64,000 nucleotides of DNA, taken from NCBI RefSeq assembly GCF_031877795.1, contig NC_133933.1:71242503-71306502 (forward strand). Direction: 5' to 3'. Source of the DNA: Strix aluco (Eukaryota; Chordata; Aves; Strigiformes; Strigidae). Below, piece by piece: positions 1 to 13,600 of this stretch. How positions within the stretch are numbered: position 1 is the stretch's first letter; each line of letters begins with the position of its first letter. The notes beneath the pieces are model-generated. The model made no database searches, was not told the DNA's origin, and worked only from the letters and a program-made list of their open reading frames with translations. The position numbers and the translations under genes are program-made.

Positions 1-1920
1 TGGACTTTGTATCTGTTACTGTTCTGCAGCCTATTAGTCCCTACCGCAAGGTGTTTGATATGCCCATCACAGTAATATTCTTAATCAAATCTGTGTGTGT
101 GTATATATGTATGTTAAGACTTCTTGTTGTCCTTATTTTTAAATTTTTTTCCCTCTCCTGTTAAATGGCACTCTTCTGCTTCACTCTTTCACTTACCTTT
201 ATTTGGAATTACGGAGCCTTTCTGAAGGTGCTCTTCTGCATCTGCCTTTGATTTAAAATTCCCCTATAACTTTAAAAGCAACATGGTTCTACATTGACTT
301 AGAGGAAGAATATCTTTCTCGTACAAATTTCCGCTCTTCTCTCTGTTCCAGAAGTTTTCTCAGATGCCACTGGATCCACACCTGCTGTACCACTTCTGTA
401 CCATTGCAACAGTGGGAGCATTTCAGAGAACACCACTGCTGATATTGCGGCCTTTAACTTCCTACCCAGTCTTCTACTCTCTTGTGTAGGTAGACCATAA
501 AAACAGATCCACGCTTATGAGGTCAGCTATTTTTAACCCTTTAGGCCAGTCGGTACCTGTGGATCCCTAACATGACAGATAAGAGAGGTTTCAGTGGTAG
601 TTCACACTATGGCCTGCCCCTCTCCTAAGAACTAGGATCACTGTCCTGACCTCATTTAGGGAATCACTTTTGTTTTCATTAACTTTGTGATCTCCCATGA
701 GATTTCTTGCAACATCAGCTCCAGCATGGAGGAAGGAAAGCACAAGGGTTATTAATGGTGTCATCAGTGCATATCTCTATCCCAGGGTTCCTCTCATCTT
801 GGTCAAAGAGATGGCGTTTTTTGTCTGTGTGCACTGGTCACTTGGCCACAGGGCAGAGAGTCATATGTGTGACAGTCATGCAGATATTTGGGAAATCTCT
901 TACCTCTGGATCAACTCCCATCAGCATTTTGGTTTATGTGATGTCCAGCTGATCTCTACCAGCAGATCTATTCAGTTTCTTCCTTTCCTCCACCATGCTG
1001 TGTCTGTGGCTTATTTGTGATTGGAGGGGCTGCAGTAGTGGTGACCGTGTATTGTTGGTATCGTTCAGATGAAGGATAATCTCTGAGCACCTCAGGTGGA
1101 CTCTGTTGATTTCTAGCACCTGGATAGGCACAGAGCTGTTGTGGCACACAAGCTGCTGCTGATCTGAATTTTTTGGTCTTAGAGAAGTTGAGCCGGGGAA
1201 TTTGCTGGTGCTGACACTGTCAGATTGCCCTGGAGCCAGGCTTCATGTCTAGCCCAGCCCTGGTGGAGTCCTGGGGACCTTGATGAATCACTGTTATTTC
1301 TCACTTCTAAGCTGTGCTTTACAGGGTATGTATACAGGGTATGTGTTTTGAGGATTCTGCCATGACTAACATTTTCGATATTGTTTGTAGAGTCAGCAGT
1401 GTTGGCCTGATCCTTTGCCCTACTACAGTATATAGCACACAGTGAAGGTAGTTAAAGGGTGTCCAAATCCCTATAGAGTTTGCCCTTGAATGCTCTACTA
1501 CTAAAAAAAAAAAAACCAAAACCAACCCTAAATTTTGCTTCACCCACATCAGTGCAGTTCTCAGACCTTTCTATTCTCTTCTAATACCTTCCCTACACTG
1601 TGCTACTCAAAGGATATGATCGCCACCTGTAGTCAGCTCCCCTTTGCCTTTTAAATATTTTTCTTTTAAGCTTTGCAGCCAGTCTCTGTTGGACAATTGC
1701 TGGAGTAGGTCCCCCTTCACAAAAGCACAGCAATTCTCTCATGGAATTCAGGTAAAGAAAAAGTGTCTGGGGCTCTGACACTGTAGCGACCTGACAGTTT
1801 ATGTCAAGGTGTGCTTTAGTAAACCAAGGCAGGAGGAACTGTGCTCTCTAGATAGTGTTTTATAATTCTTGTGCTTAATGGTTAGCAGAGTACTTTATTT
1901 TTTTCCATCCCCTCCGCCCA

Positions 1921-2170
1921 GTTGTGCAAGCAGTTACAGTGCCTCTGGAGATGAAGGTTTTTCTGTCCTTACAGGCTGTATTGGAAGAGCCCGTGCAAGT
2001 TTTGAACCACAGACTCCTTTCACTTCCAGGGCCCACCTCTCCTCTACCAGCTCACGTTCAGGGCTCCAGGTCACATCTGAAACCTCAGGAAACCTTGCTG
2101 CCATCCTTCCCCCTAAGCTTGCCCCAAGAGCTCCTGCTTAAGAACTAAATAAACAAGAGTGAAGTGACTG
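1921..2170 (+). other. candidate terminal exon of an unknown transcript
   Basis: A strong polypyrimidine tract (1886-1921, ending CCCTCCGCCCAG) precedes a stretch richer in GC than its surroundings, which ends with AATAAA at 2147-2152. An open frame ending at 2148 and another ending at 2141 cross it, but neither encoded peptide is recognised. It could be the last exon of a non-coding RNA, a decayed coding exon or chance. Confidence 0.25.
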
Positions 2171-5100
2171 CTTGTTTTCTGGCTGCTTTTTAAGAAGAGA
2201 GTGTCTCTGGAGGGTCAGTACTGTGCCCATCTTGACCCTGCAGGGCATGCATGTTTTGATTGGATACCTCAGGGCAACATTTCAGAATCAGAGTCTCATT
2301 GGGCTGTTGACTTTCTTGTCAAGGTTCTGCTATGACACTGGTCCTCTGCTTCATGACAATTTGATTATTAATTATAACTAAAAAAACCCCACCAAAAATC
2401 TTGATGGAATGCAACATTTTCCCTTCTTGGACTGTTTGAATCCTAATGCAGTATTTCTTTGTGTCCCTCCTGTTCAGAAACAGTTTATTTTTTCTCAAGT
2501 GTTTCTGTTTTCTCTTTCTTCTCCTTCCACCCTTTTTGTTGTCTTCCAGTCCATCCATGCTATTCCAGCCTCCCAGTGACCCGGAAGGCAGACGCACTGT
2601 GTGGAAGTGAGGAGGGGAAGTTGTGCACAGGTCTTCATTGTAGCTCCACAGCTAACCTTCTGCAGGCACTCAGTATATTCAGGCTTAGAGACTGCAAACT
2701 ACGAGCAGTCCTGTGCCTTTAGCTTTGTTTCTTCATTCTCTTAAATGATCATCAAAAGACCTGCTTAGAAGTGTTCAACAACTGCTGTAATTACCCAGTC
2801 TTTCTTAAATCCTTTTTCCTCTGTGTCACACTTTTTGCAAATGCCATTCATTTTGGAATGAAACAGCATAGGTACAAATGATCTTTTCTTGAGCTATTAA
2901 TTTATTTCTCCTCTGACCTTTTGTATCACTTTTAAGTATTTACGGTGTCAGGAATTACTTGGCTCACTGCATTTCAGTGCGGCTTTTATCTGCTTTTGGC
3001 TTAATTTAGTTTAATTGGTCCCCTATCAATGCACTTCCTGTCTGTGCTCTGGTAAGGGGGTGTGAGAACAAGGAAATAGTAGTTTTCAGTGTTGAGTACA
3101 GTTATTAATCTCAGAAGTTATGGTAATGGCCAGGTCTTCAATACGGAGCCCTAATTTTACCCTTATGTTTAGTGTAGAAATCTGGTTTAGCTGGGAGATG
3201 TTCAACAATTTCAGAAGACCAAGGGCAATTTGATGCAAAGTTCAGAGAAAACTATTAAATCTATTTCTAAAGTAGAGGTCCCTGCAAATTTGCCCTAATG
3301 TAGTAATTCCTTGTTTCCCTTCCCCCAGAAATAACTTACTGTTATTCCTCTTCAGACTGTCCTCAGAATGTAACTAGATGCCTTTGGGAAAAAAAAACAA
3401 AAACAAAAACCAAAACCAAAACCCCAAACATAAAAGTTAAATAGTCTTATATCGGAAGAAGAGAAACTGTGAAGTAAGCAGAACTATTCAACCTAACTGT
3501 CTATGGTGTCTCACTGAAGTTTAATAAGGAACAGAAGGGCTAGTTCTAACTTTTATGGGCCAGATTTTCTTAAGAACTTAGTATATTATGTTCTGCCTTC
3601 CTGGTTACACTGGAAACTTGATTTAGGGTGTGTGTTTTGTCCCCATAACCCCCTCCAACAGCATGATCCCACATGGTCTTTAAACCATGATGTCTAAACA
3701 GTGAGAGACTGGTTGGCAAGTAGTCAATTAATTATTCTTTATAGCAATGAACTTACAACAAATAGCACTTTTTTTCTTCTCCTTGCATTTAGCCAATTGT
3801 TTGGCATAATTTGCTAAAAATTTTCATAAAGTTTAAACTTTATATTCATTTGCTTTTATAGTTGGCACATGGAAAATACTTTTTTTGTATCATATCGGAG
3901 TGTCTTTAGGAGCTGGAGGCAGCTAACTGGTCAAGCAATTTTCAAGCATAGACACTTGAGCACATCCTTAAATGGTTACTTCTTCTAAAAGGTCTGTGCC
4001 GTTATCTCTAAACCTACAAGTCTGATGTTTGGATTTTGCATTCTAACAAAATATATCAAAAGCAAACAAAAAACAAACCACCCACCTGTATTGATCAAAT
4101 ATCAATATTACCCTGCAGTCCAGAAGCATGTGCTTTGAATAGCCTGCATGACAGAATCAGTTTCTAGTTTTCTTTGCTCAGCATTGTTGCAAATGAGATT
4201 AGGCCTCAGTTCTGTAAGGCAGAAAAAGATTCAGGCAAAGATTTACGCTGTGAAATTTAGTCCAAAATAAAGCACCCCCGTTCTTTGTTTTAGAACATGG
4301 GGAGAAGGGAACATTCAGTGAAAGTGAACAGTGTCAAATCAATATCTGTCAACATCTGAAATTGAGTATTTATACAAATAACAAGACACTGATGATGTAG
4401 CAAATAAAGTGAAATTCAAACTGGCTTGGTAAATGATTTGGACTGAATGTTACCTTGTTCAGCTGGAAGAGACAGCAGCCTGCTGTCAGAGCTTGTTTGC
4501 TTCAAGCTGAATGAGGTCACCTCTTCAGAGAGACGTGTAGAAGCTGGAGGCTAGTGTAGTTTGTTCTGTTGAGAGGGGGTCCTCCTTGCTCCCTCTGAGC
4601 CTCACAGACATGTAGGGTGCATCAGGCTGGCAGAACCCACAAAGAAGTGTTTTGGGACAAAAGATTTAGGAGTAATGAAAACAGCTGAGAAAGGTGGGTA
4701 AAGGTTTTCTTCTGATTTCATAAACTCTCTTGGGTTATGTGTTATTTTTCTTGGAGACAGAGACCTTCTATACAAAACTTCCATAGCTTTGGAAAGAATG
4801 GAGGTGAGGCTAGTCTGTGGGAGAGTCTGATATATGTGTTATGTGAAGCTTCAGAAGGGAGCTCCTTCTGCTTGTGCAGTTGGTATGAGCCATTCTGCAG
4901 CTGTCAGAGACACAGCTGAGTTGAGTTGTCCATGAAGGCCCATAAGTCCCTTCTAGGGCTTTTGAAGTGTTCTTAAACCTAGCATATCACTGATAAGTGT
5001 GTGGCAGCTCTCTGAACACTGTTACACTAGATGGAGCCTGACTGTTCTGTGTTCTAATGAGCTGCTGAAGCCTCACAGTCCACGAAGTGAGGGGGTTGGT

Positions 5101-7782
5101 AAAAATTATGAACTATATTGGCAATGGTGTCAGGGGAAATATGAGAGCCAAGCTGAGTTCATAAACCCTTTGGAGCAACATGACCTAGGTACAATCACAG
5201 TCGTTGTAGAGCTCCTGAGCTGTGTGCCTCAGAGGAGTTGCAGAGGGCCAGTGGAGGCATTGAGAACTACCAAACTCTCAAGGTTATGGTAGAGATCGGA
5301 ACAGCATCTATTACTCAGCACATTGTAGGATTGACTTGCAGTTTAGGGGAAAACATTATTCTCCCCTCACCCCAACAGAGGAGCAGTTTTATATATCAGA
5401 ATGTCTCAGAAAATCATTCATGCTCTCCAATAATAAAAATATCTTGTAACATAATCAGTCTGTTCTTGCTTCTGCATTTATATGCATGAAAGAAGGGAGA
5501 TTTATGAAATTCACACTGTATAGTGCTTTGTTGCATATTAGTAACACTTTCCCGGTCTTTGTCATTGGACTGGATCAAGCAGTCATAATACAGAGGATGC
5601 CATCAATAACCCTTTCTACCAGTAATGTGGTCTTGCTGCAATTGCACTTCAGGGTGGGTTGAGTTACAGCTTTCTGATCATAAAAAAGAGCTGAGATGTA
5701 GGTTGAGGCCGAAAACTTCCTTCTACAGATTCCCAGACATGAGCTTGCTTAGAAATGAATACAAAAGAGTTAGAGTGTTACATTTATTCAGGCTTTTCAA
5801 ATTTTCCCCATGAATACAGTATTTGCCAATGTCTGCCAACTCTGCACATTTCATGGTCCTTTCAGCAGCTCAAGGAAAAAATTGTGGGGAAGTAAAAAAA
5901 AAAAAATTCTATTCAAGTATTTGGAACTCATTCACATAAGGATTTGCCATTTCTTTAAAGACGTGAAGGCTGTGCTAGCCTTTAATTCTGCATCTGAGAT
6001 GCCCTGACTTGCAGCAGGGAGTAGAGCAGATGTGTAGTTTCTTTTTTTTTTTTTTTGTTAATATGGAGGTTCTCACCCAGTGCCACTGAGCACCAGGCTG
6101 AAAATCAACCATAAAACATCTTAAAGAAGGAGTGTCAGTAAAGGATGTTTTTGATATGATATTAAGTGGAATTCCTTAGATTTAAAAGTATACTGTAAGC
6201 CAAAGCCATTGAGGAGATTCTCCAGCATTCAGATTGCTTGTCTTTTCTTCTCGATGTAGTTGATGCTATCCTGCTAGTCTCTGTGGGTATGGGTCCGTAG
6301 AGAACTTCATAATAACTTCCACTTCCAGCTGACAGTCTGCTATGTTTGTGCTACAACACTGAAGTAAGGCAGATAACTCTATTTGCTGCTCTATGTGTTA
6401 ATTCTATTTTAGTGATGAAATATGTGATGTACAAATATATGAAGAGTTCCAGTAGTGTCTGACAGTTTCCAAAAAGTCAGTAGGGTGACAGCTGGAGAAG
6501 AGTATAATCAAATTACTTGTACATCTGAAGCATTTAATCTCTTTTGCTCCACAAGTGTTCCTGTCCTTCACCTGTCAAATAGCTATTTCTAGAGCTAGAA
6601 ATGTAAAGTATACTGAACTGAGTTTTATTTTGGTAATGTCTGACCCACTATGACTATTCTTAGGTAGTGTTTGTCTTGTCTTCCTGTTATGACATAGCAG
6701 TCACAGTAAGTTTACACACTTTCAGTGTAAGATGAAGTTTTGTATTCTGGCCACCATTCAAATGAAGTTTTTGATGTGTTAACAAGAAAATTATTTTCAT
6801 TTGCTCAAAGTCACTTATGGAACAAAAAATATTAACATATTCAAGTGAAGCATTGAGAAGATATTGCTTACAGACTTATTTGCATGTTTGTTTTCTGCCA
6901 TGGAAAGACGGATATTAGTATTTTTTTTTTTTGAAAAGGCATTTATATTTCTTCTAGTAGCAGCAGCAGCATTAAAAAGGCCACTACTCATTACTACCTA
7001 TTACAGCAGAACAACTTTCTTTCTCTTTAGAAAATAATTTAATTCTTTTTAAACTAAAATAACTGCATGTGAGAATTAATATATTGTTCCAAACTTTCAC
7101 TTCTGCATGCTTTTCATCCAGAAAATAGCTTATTATTTTCCATTATTATTTACTTCGTTCTAAGTAGCCCTTCCACTGGGCTCATGAGTATATTTTGGTA
7201 GTCTGTTTGCAGAAATATTGTAGAAAGATAGCTAATATAATGATATTAATGCAAACTGACATACACAGAAATTTATGTCAGAAAAATAAAGCAGGGAACT
7301 TTATTGTGAGGTTATGGCAAGCAAATCCATCTTTCACACTCTGGCTGAATTTGCAAAATGTGAGTGGTGATTACAGTTGACTGACTTGTTTCCCTGAACG
7401 GAGCATCTCAGAAAGACTTAGCTTTTCAGGAGAGCAGGGCTCAAAAGAGTGTGTATGGCTCATTTGTTCATTTTTTGTTAATCAGCATTTGTTGCTGTGT
7501 CCCAAGCTGGGCATCTAGAGACAGTCACAATCATCAGTTGTTCATGAAAACTGTTGCCTAGTCTTGGATCCGTAAATTAAACCAGTGTAGATAGGCTTCA
7601 TTGTGTTTCTTCAGTGACAGAGAAGATGGAAATAGCAGAAATGTCAATCATTTTGATTCTGAAAGATTAATTTTCTCCATATTAAGAGGAAATAAAGAGC
7701 ATTAATGTACCCAGAACATCTCTTTATCTCCCTGCACTTCCCAACCAAGGAGAAATGCTTTCCAGGTGAGCGGCCCAGGGGT

Positions 7783-7925
7783 CCCCACTTACCTGGGGTC
7801 CCAGGCTGTGGTGAAGGAGAGGAGTGTGCCAGTGGTGGCACCAGTAGAGGCTCTCTAGAGGGCAGGTCAACGGAAGGACCCGTTGCCCTTCTTCCCTTCA
7901 CACTGGTACCACCAAGTTATGACCT
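7783..7925 (-). other. GC-rich candidate internal exon
   Basis: On the minus strand an acceptor-like tatttacttctag (ending about 7926) and a near-perfect donor CCCAG/gtaagt (about 7790) bracket a GC-rich block in AT-rich DNA. Part of it is open and proline-rich (REPLLVPPLAHSSPSPQPGT), but a stop lies near the acceptor, so it would be an untranslated or non-coding exon. No family is recognised. Confidence 0.2.
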
Positions 7926-8364
7926 AGAAGTAAATAGCCCTATCCTGAGTGTCCGTGTAAGGGAGGGAAGGGAGGAAAGGAAGTTCCAGGTATGTCTTTT
8001 GTGTTATGGCCTCGGCTTTGTGGCACTGCACTTGTAGAAGTGCCAGCGTTTTGCTTAGTCCCTTGCTCCAGCCTCAAGCAAGTTCAGAGAGACAGGTTGA
8101 TAATGCTTATATTCTGTATATCAGACACAAGAAAAATTACTTTCTCGTTCCAAAAGGGCTAAACAGGGTTTGACTTTCCTTTTTAATCATTAAGAAGGGG
8201 AGAATGGTCTAGCAATGGCTGTCAGGGGAGGAAGAAACCAGGCAGCACTTCTTGCAGATAGGCAAGACGCTCCCTCGTGCAGTACCCAGCTGCACAGTTC
8301 GGTTCTAATCTTGCTTCTGATGCTTCCTGAGAAAGAAGCACTGTGACAAGCTTAACCTGTGCTG

Positions 8365-10650
8365 TACATACAGAATCACAGAATTTTCTAGGCTGGAAAA
8401 GACCTTGAAGATCATCCAGTCCAACCATCAACCCAACATTAACAGTTCCCAACTACACCAGATCCCTCAGCGCTAAGTCGACCCTACTCTTAAACACCTC
8501 CAGGGATGGGGACTCTCATCACCTCCCTGGGCAGCCCATTCCAACGCCTAACAACCTGTTCTGTAAAGAAATGCTTCCCAATATCCCGTCTAAACCTTCC
8601 CTGGCACAGCTTGAGGCCATTCCCTCTTGTCCTATCACTTATTACTTGGTTAAAGAGACTCATCCCCAGTTCTCTGCAACCTCCTTTCAGGTAGTTGTAG
8701 AGGGCGATGAGGTCTCCCCTCAGCCTCCTCTTCTCCAGACTAAACAACCGCAGTTCCCTCAGCCACTCCTCATAAGACCTGTGCTCCAGACCCTTCACCA
8801 GCTTCGTTGCCCTTCTCTGGACACGCTCGAGTAATTCAATGTCCTTTTTGTAGTGAGGGGCCCAAAACTGAACACAGAAATCGAGGTGCGGCCTCACCAG
8901 TGCCGAGTACAGGGGCAAGATCACTTCCCTGTCCCTGCTGGCCACGCTATTTCTGATACAAGCCAGGATACCATTGGCCTTCTTGGCAACCTGGGCACAC
9001 TGCTGGCTCATGTTCAGCCTGCTGTCAATCAACACCCCCAGGTCCCTCTCTGACTGGCAGCTCTCCAGCCGCTCCTGCCCAAGCCTGTGTAGCGCTGCTG
9101 GGGGTTGTTGTGGCCCAAGTGCAGCACCCGGCATTTGGCCTTATTGAAACTCCTACAGCTGGCCTTAGCCCATCGCTCCAGCCTGTCCAGGTCTCTCTGC
9201 AGAGCCTCCCTACCCTCGAGCAGATCAACACTCCCACCCAACTTGGTGTCGTCTGCAAACTTACTGAGGGTGCATTCGATCCCCTCATCTAGGTCATCAT
9301 TAAAGATGATAAATAGGAGTGGCCCCAAAACCAAGCCCTGGGGGACACCACTCGTGACCGGCCGCCAACCTCATTCACCACAACTCTTCGGGCCCGGCCA
9401 TCCAGCCAGTTTTTTACCCAGTAAAGTGTGTGCCCATCCAAGCCGCCAGCAGCCAGTTTCACCAGGAGAATGCTGTGGGAAACAGTGTCAAAGGCCTTAC
9501 TGAAGTTAAGGTAATCAACATCCACAGCCTTTCCCTCATCCAATAAGCAGGTCACCCTGTCGTAGAAGGAGATCAGGTTTGTCAAGCAGGACCTGCCTTT
9601 CATAAACCCATGCTGACTGGGCCTGATCATCTGGTTGTCCTGCACGTGTTGTATGGTGGTACTCTGGATGAGCAGCTCCATCAGCTTCCCAGGCACCGAA
9701 GTCAAGCTGACAGGCCTGAAATTTCCCAGATCATCCTTCCGACCCTTCTTATATATGGGCGTCACATTGGCCAGTTTCCAATCTGTCAGGACCTCCCCGG
9801 TCAGCCAGGACTGCTGGGAAATGATGGAAAGCAGCTTGGCGAGCACCCCAGCCAGCTCCTTCAGCACCCTCGGGTGTATCCCATCCGGTCCCATAGACTT
9901 GTGTATGTCTATGTGATGCAGCAAGTCACTGACTGTCTCCTGGATTGCGGGGAGGTCATTCTCCCAGTCTCTCCTCTGGCTGAGGAGGCTGGATTCCCTC
10001 AGTACAACTAGTCTTGCTATTAAAGACTGAGGCAAAGAAGGCATTAAGCACCTCAGCCTCTTCCTCATCACTTGTTAACCATGTTTCCTCCTGCATCTAG
10101 CAGAGGATGGAGGCTCTCCCTGGTCTTTCTTTTGCTGCTCACATACTTATAGAAACATTTCTTGTTGTCCTTGATTGCTGAAGCCAGATTAATTTCCAGC
10201 TGAGCTTTAGACCTCCTGATTTCCGCCCTGCATAGCCTCACAGTGTCTTTGTAATCATTGTGAAGCACTAGCTCCTTCTTCCAAAGGCCATAAACTCTCC
10301 TTTTCTCCCTGAGTTGCAGCCAAAGCTCTCTGTTCAGCCAGGGTGGCCTTCTCTGTCGCCGGCTTCTCTTACAGCACCTGGGGACCATCTGCTCCTGAGC
10401 CATTAACACTTCCTTCTTGAAGAGTGTCCAGCCTTCCTGGACCCCTATACCCATCAGGATCATCTCCCAAGGGATCCTGCCAAGCAGGTGCCCAAACAAG
10501 ACAAAGTCAGCCCTTTTGAAGTCCAGGATGTCAGTTCTGCTGCCCCCTCTCCTGGCCTCTCTAAGAATAGAGAACTCTATTATTTCATGATCACTGTGCC
10601 CTAGTCAGCCTCCAACTGCCACATCATCCACCAGTCCTTCTGTTAATGCC
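8365..10650 (-). mobile_element. CR1 LINE retrotransposon, 5'-truncated and decayed
   Basis: This is a non-LTR retrotransposon of the CR1 family, oriented to the minus strand. The 3' end near 8370 ends CTGTGATTCTG, preceded by the characteristic CR1 3' segment (TTGGACTGGATGATCTTCAAGG-like). The body contains most of the reverse transcriptase, and similarity fades at about 10640. The endonuclease end is missing. The exact 5' edge is uncertain by a few tens of bases, and no clear target-site duplication was seen, as usual for CR1. Confidence 0.95.
8490..10499 (-). pseudogene. CR1 ORF2 remnant (reverse transcriptase), frameshifted
   Basis: Four open pieces in successive frames cover the CR1 polyprotein: 10499-10068 (region before RT, RRPPWLNRELWLQLREKRR), 10071-9289 (KSMGPDGIHPRVLKELAG, RPVSLTSVPGK, SQHGFMKGRSCLTNLISFYD, FSKAFDTVSH), 9334-9029 (GPLLFIIF and the catalytic FADDTKLGG, with FADD at about 9259-9248) and 9134-8490 (C-terminal region, [40 protein letters not shown]). 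Frame changes near 10070, 9335, 9130 and 8500 mean it cannot make a full protein. The catalytic residues are still readable, so decay is moderate. Confidence 0.93.
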
Positions 10651-13600
10651 CAAAGTATAATACAATAATTATGCCTTTGTCAGCTGGCATTACTTTAAAC
10701 AAGCTCTTAGAACAAAACAGAGGGATTAAATAGTGTCTGATGGTGAACTGCAAGAAGACAATTTAGAAATGCAGGAATAAAATGGTTGCTACTGACTGGA
10801 GTCTTGCTCACAGTGAATTACCTCAAATATATTTGCCTCTTCTGCTTCTACAGTGTTTCCTCTAATTACATTGTTGCCTTGGAGGGACAGTAGTTCTTCA
10901 TCAGCTTGTTCAAACTGGGTCTGGAGACAAGATGACAAGATGTCGTCTCCCTTACAGTGAAAGAAGCCAACTAGAAAAAACACCAGTTCCTTAATGCAAT
11001 TGCTCATTACCCATGAAGAGAATGATTTTAGCTATATTGTTACAACAGTTGACTCTTCCATGCCCTCATCTCTCCAGTCACATTAAATGGGCTTCAAGGC
11101 AAGGGAATGAGTGATGAATATTTATTCTGTTTTTCAGTTTGAAACAGCACTAACTATAAGCAGATCAGCAAGAGACAGACTGTCAATACGTGTATGTCTG
11201 ACTGCTGTGAAAAATGAAGAACATGCACCTTTGCTAAATAAATTCCTGTTCATTGCTGTAGACAAGAATATCTGGTTTTGAGGGAAGGTGCATGGGAAAG
11301 GAGGGGTTGACCTGGATTTAATTCATATTGTTTTTTAAGCGAACATCACTTTGTACTGTGCAAACATAAGAGGGTTTGCAGTGTATGGAGGCCTTCTTTA
11401 GAGACACTTGGTTGGCAGCTGTCTTCCCACAATTGGAGAGGGGAATGTGAGATTATATCTAATTTTTATGTAATATAAGGTTAGATTGTTATGAGATGTC
11501 CATGTGCTTGAAGAGCCTGTGCTGCTGATGACTGTGCTAATTGGTGTTGGCAGCAGTCCAGAAGGAACACAGCATCTCCCGCTATTAACAACCCCCTGAA
11601 AATCTCTGGCTATATCATCTCTTTGATGAGACTGTGATTTTTGGAGATGTACCTGGGCCACATCTTATCTGGTAGATGCATCACAGCTACAGCATATGCA
11701 CCATTAGCAATTCTCAACTTCACAGTGTAGTTGTAGACCACACCGTACTTTCTTTAGCATCTAATAGGGAAGGTAATGCCTGTGGAATATACTTGAGGAG
11801 AAAAGAAAGTGATTAGACCATTACAGCTTATTTTTGTTTTCTAGATCTATGGCACCCCTTGTGCTCCAGGTGAATTGGTTTTGAACAGGGGACTTCTGAG
11901 AGTGATAACTGGTTTTCTATAAAGGATGGAACAAGTACTGATGGGTTTTGATAAACCTCTGCCTGCACTGGAATTAAAGCAGTAACACTGCTGTGGCTTT
12001 CTTTATGGCTTTGCTGGTCCTTTGCATCACTTATTTCCTCAGGATACAGCACATTAATACATGAATGTCCCTTAGTGCCCAAGCTATCCTAATTGTAACT
12101 GGAATAAACCCAGAATTGAAAGTCTTTTAGACTGGGGTCTGTGAAAGATGTGATTAATTCTGGACCTATTCCAGTAGGTATATTCTAATATACTATTTAT
12201 TGGACTATAATTTCTATATAAAGACAATGAAAAATAAGGGGAATGCTCAGTATAGAAAAGTAGTACATTTTCTAAAAACTCTTAAAAAAATAAGAGACCA
12301 GGACCCCAGATCCATTGCAGTATTTGGAAATCCTCTTCTCCCTCATTTGCAAGGGAAGAACCTTGCTGAGTAGCCTGTGCTGTTGTATCTGGATTTATGT
12401 GCCATTTTTAGGCAGGGGAGACATAGCAAATCTTAACTGCAAACTTATCAAGCAAATTAAATAAAAAGATGTGTTCAAAGGTCCTAATTTTAGTGTTTTA
12501 GATATCTACAGTTTCAGTCCAGCAGACAGAATTCCCTTGGTGGTTGCTGTTTGAAGAAATACTTTCATAAAGCTTTCTCTGCTGTCACTCTGTGTTGCCT
12601 CCTGCCTTACCTTCTGTCCTCTCACCTGACTGCCTTTTAGGTGTCCCTTTTCCCTTTCTTTTATCTCAGTTGTTGAGTGAGGCACCTGTCACACAAAACA
12701 TTGGCTACATACACAAATCTTTATAAGAGGCGATGCCTTTTGGCAACTTTTTCTACTAGCAAGAAAGAGCGTGCACTGGATCGCTGATGCTATTGCTAAG
12801 AGTGTGCCATACCACGTTCTCAGTTGCAGTCATCCTACAAGCCCATGCTTTCCCATGTTTAGCATCAACCACCATTAATTCTTAACAGAAATATTAAAAA
12901 AGTAATAGTCGTTGCAAAGCACCAGTAGTAATTCCTAGACCCTTCATGTTCTTGTCACCTGCAGTAGGGCAAGTCAAGACCCCATGCCATACAGAATCAT
13001 TTCTCAATCACAAGATGCCCTTCCTTTATGATTCCTATCCCTGTTCAGGGGCAATCTATATGAAGCTGCACCAGAGCTACTCAGGCATGTCTGAGGAAAA
13101 TCTGTCTGTGGTAGATCTGTACATAATTCTTTAATGTCTTATCTTGGAAACCATAACAGAGTCTGTCTTACTGATTTTTGGTGGAATTTAGTATACAGGG
13201 AACTGAAGGCAGAAGTTTCAAAGGAGAAACAGATAAAATAGAATGGTGTAGTTATTGCGTTGGATAGCTTCATTTCCTGGGTTTTAGGGGTTTGCCATAG
13301 GCATGCTGTTTGTAGTAAGAACAAACTATGACTTTTGATTATTAATAAAAAAGTGGATGTGTTAATATTTCTAAAGCATCTTAAAGGTAAGTATTTCATA
13401 AATGCTACATTTTATTAATAGTTTGTATTAAAAACTTGGCAATTGTTCCCAACTAGTCTGCTAGTTTAAAAATTTCAGTTCTGGTCATACATTTATTTTA
13501 TACATATCAGCAAAAAATGTTTGTATTGTCTTATTAATTTTGGTAACACTTTTTTTCTTCATGGCAACTAGATACTTGAAGTTTGAACTTTAACTCAGAA

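Larger units (their letters stand above)
1..8364. other. non-coding stretch, no recognised gene
   Basis: AT-rich sequence with short scattered open frames that resemble nothing I know. It contains A/T runs and the two weak exon candidates listed separately. In mammals the neighbour downstream of LAMA2 is ARHGAP18, in convergent orientation; I could not recognise any of its exons here. Confidence 0.7.

Noticed and set aside
8506..10011. Plus-strand open frames of up to 133 codons
   Set aside because: They are antisense shadows of the CR1 reverse transcriptase, which is clearly readable on the minus strand.
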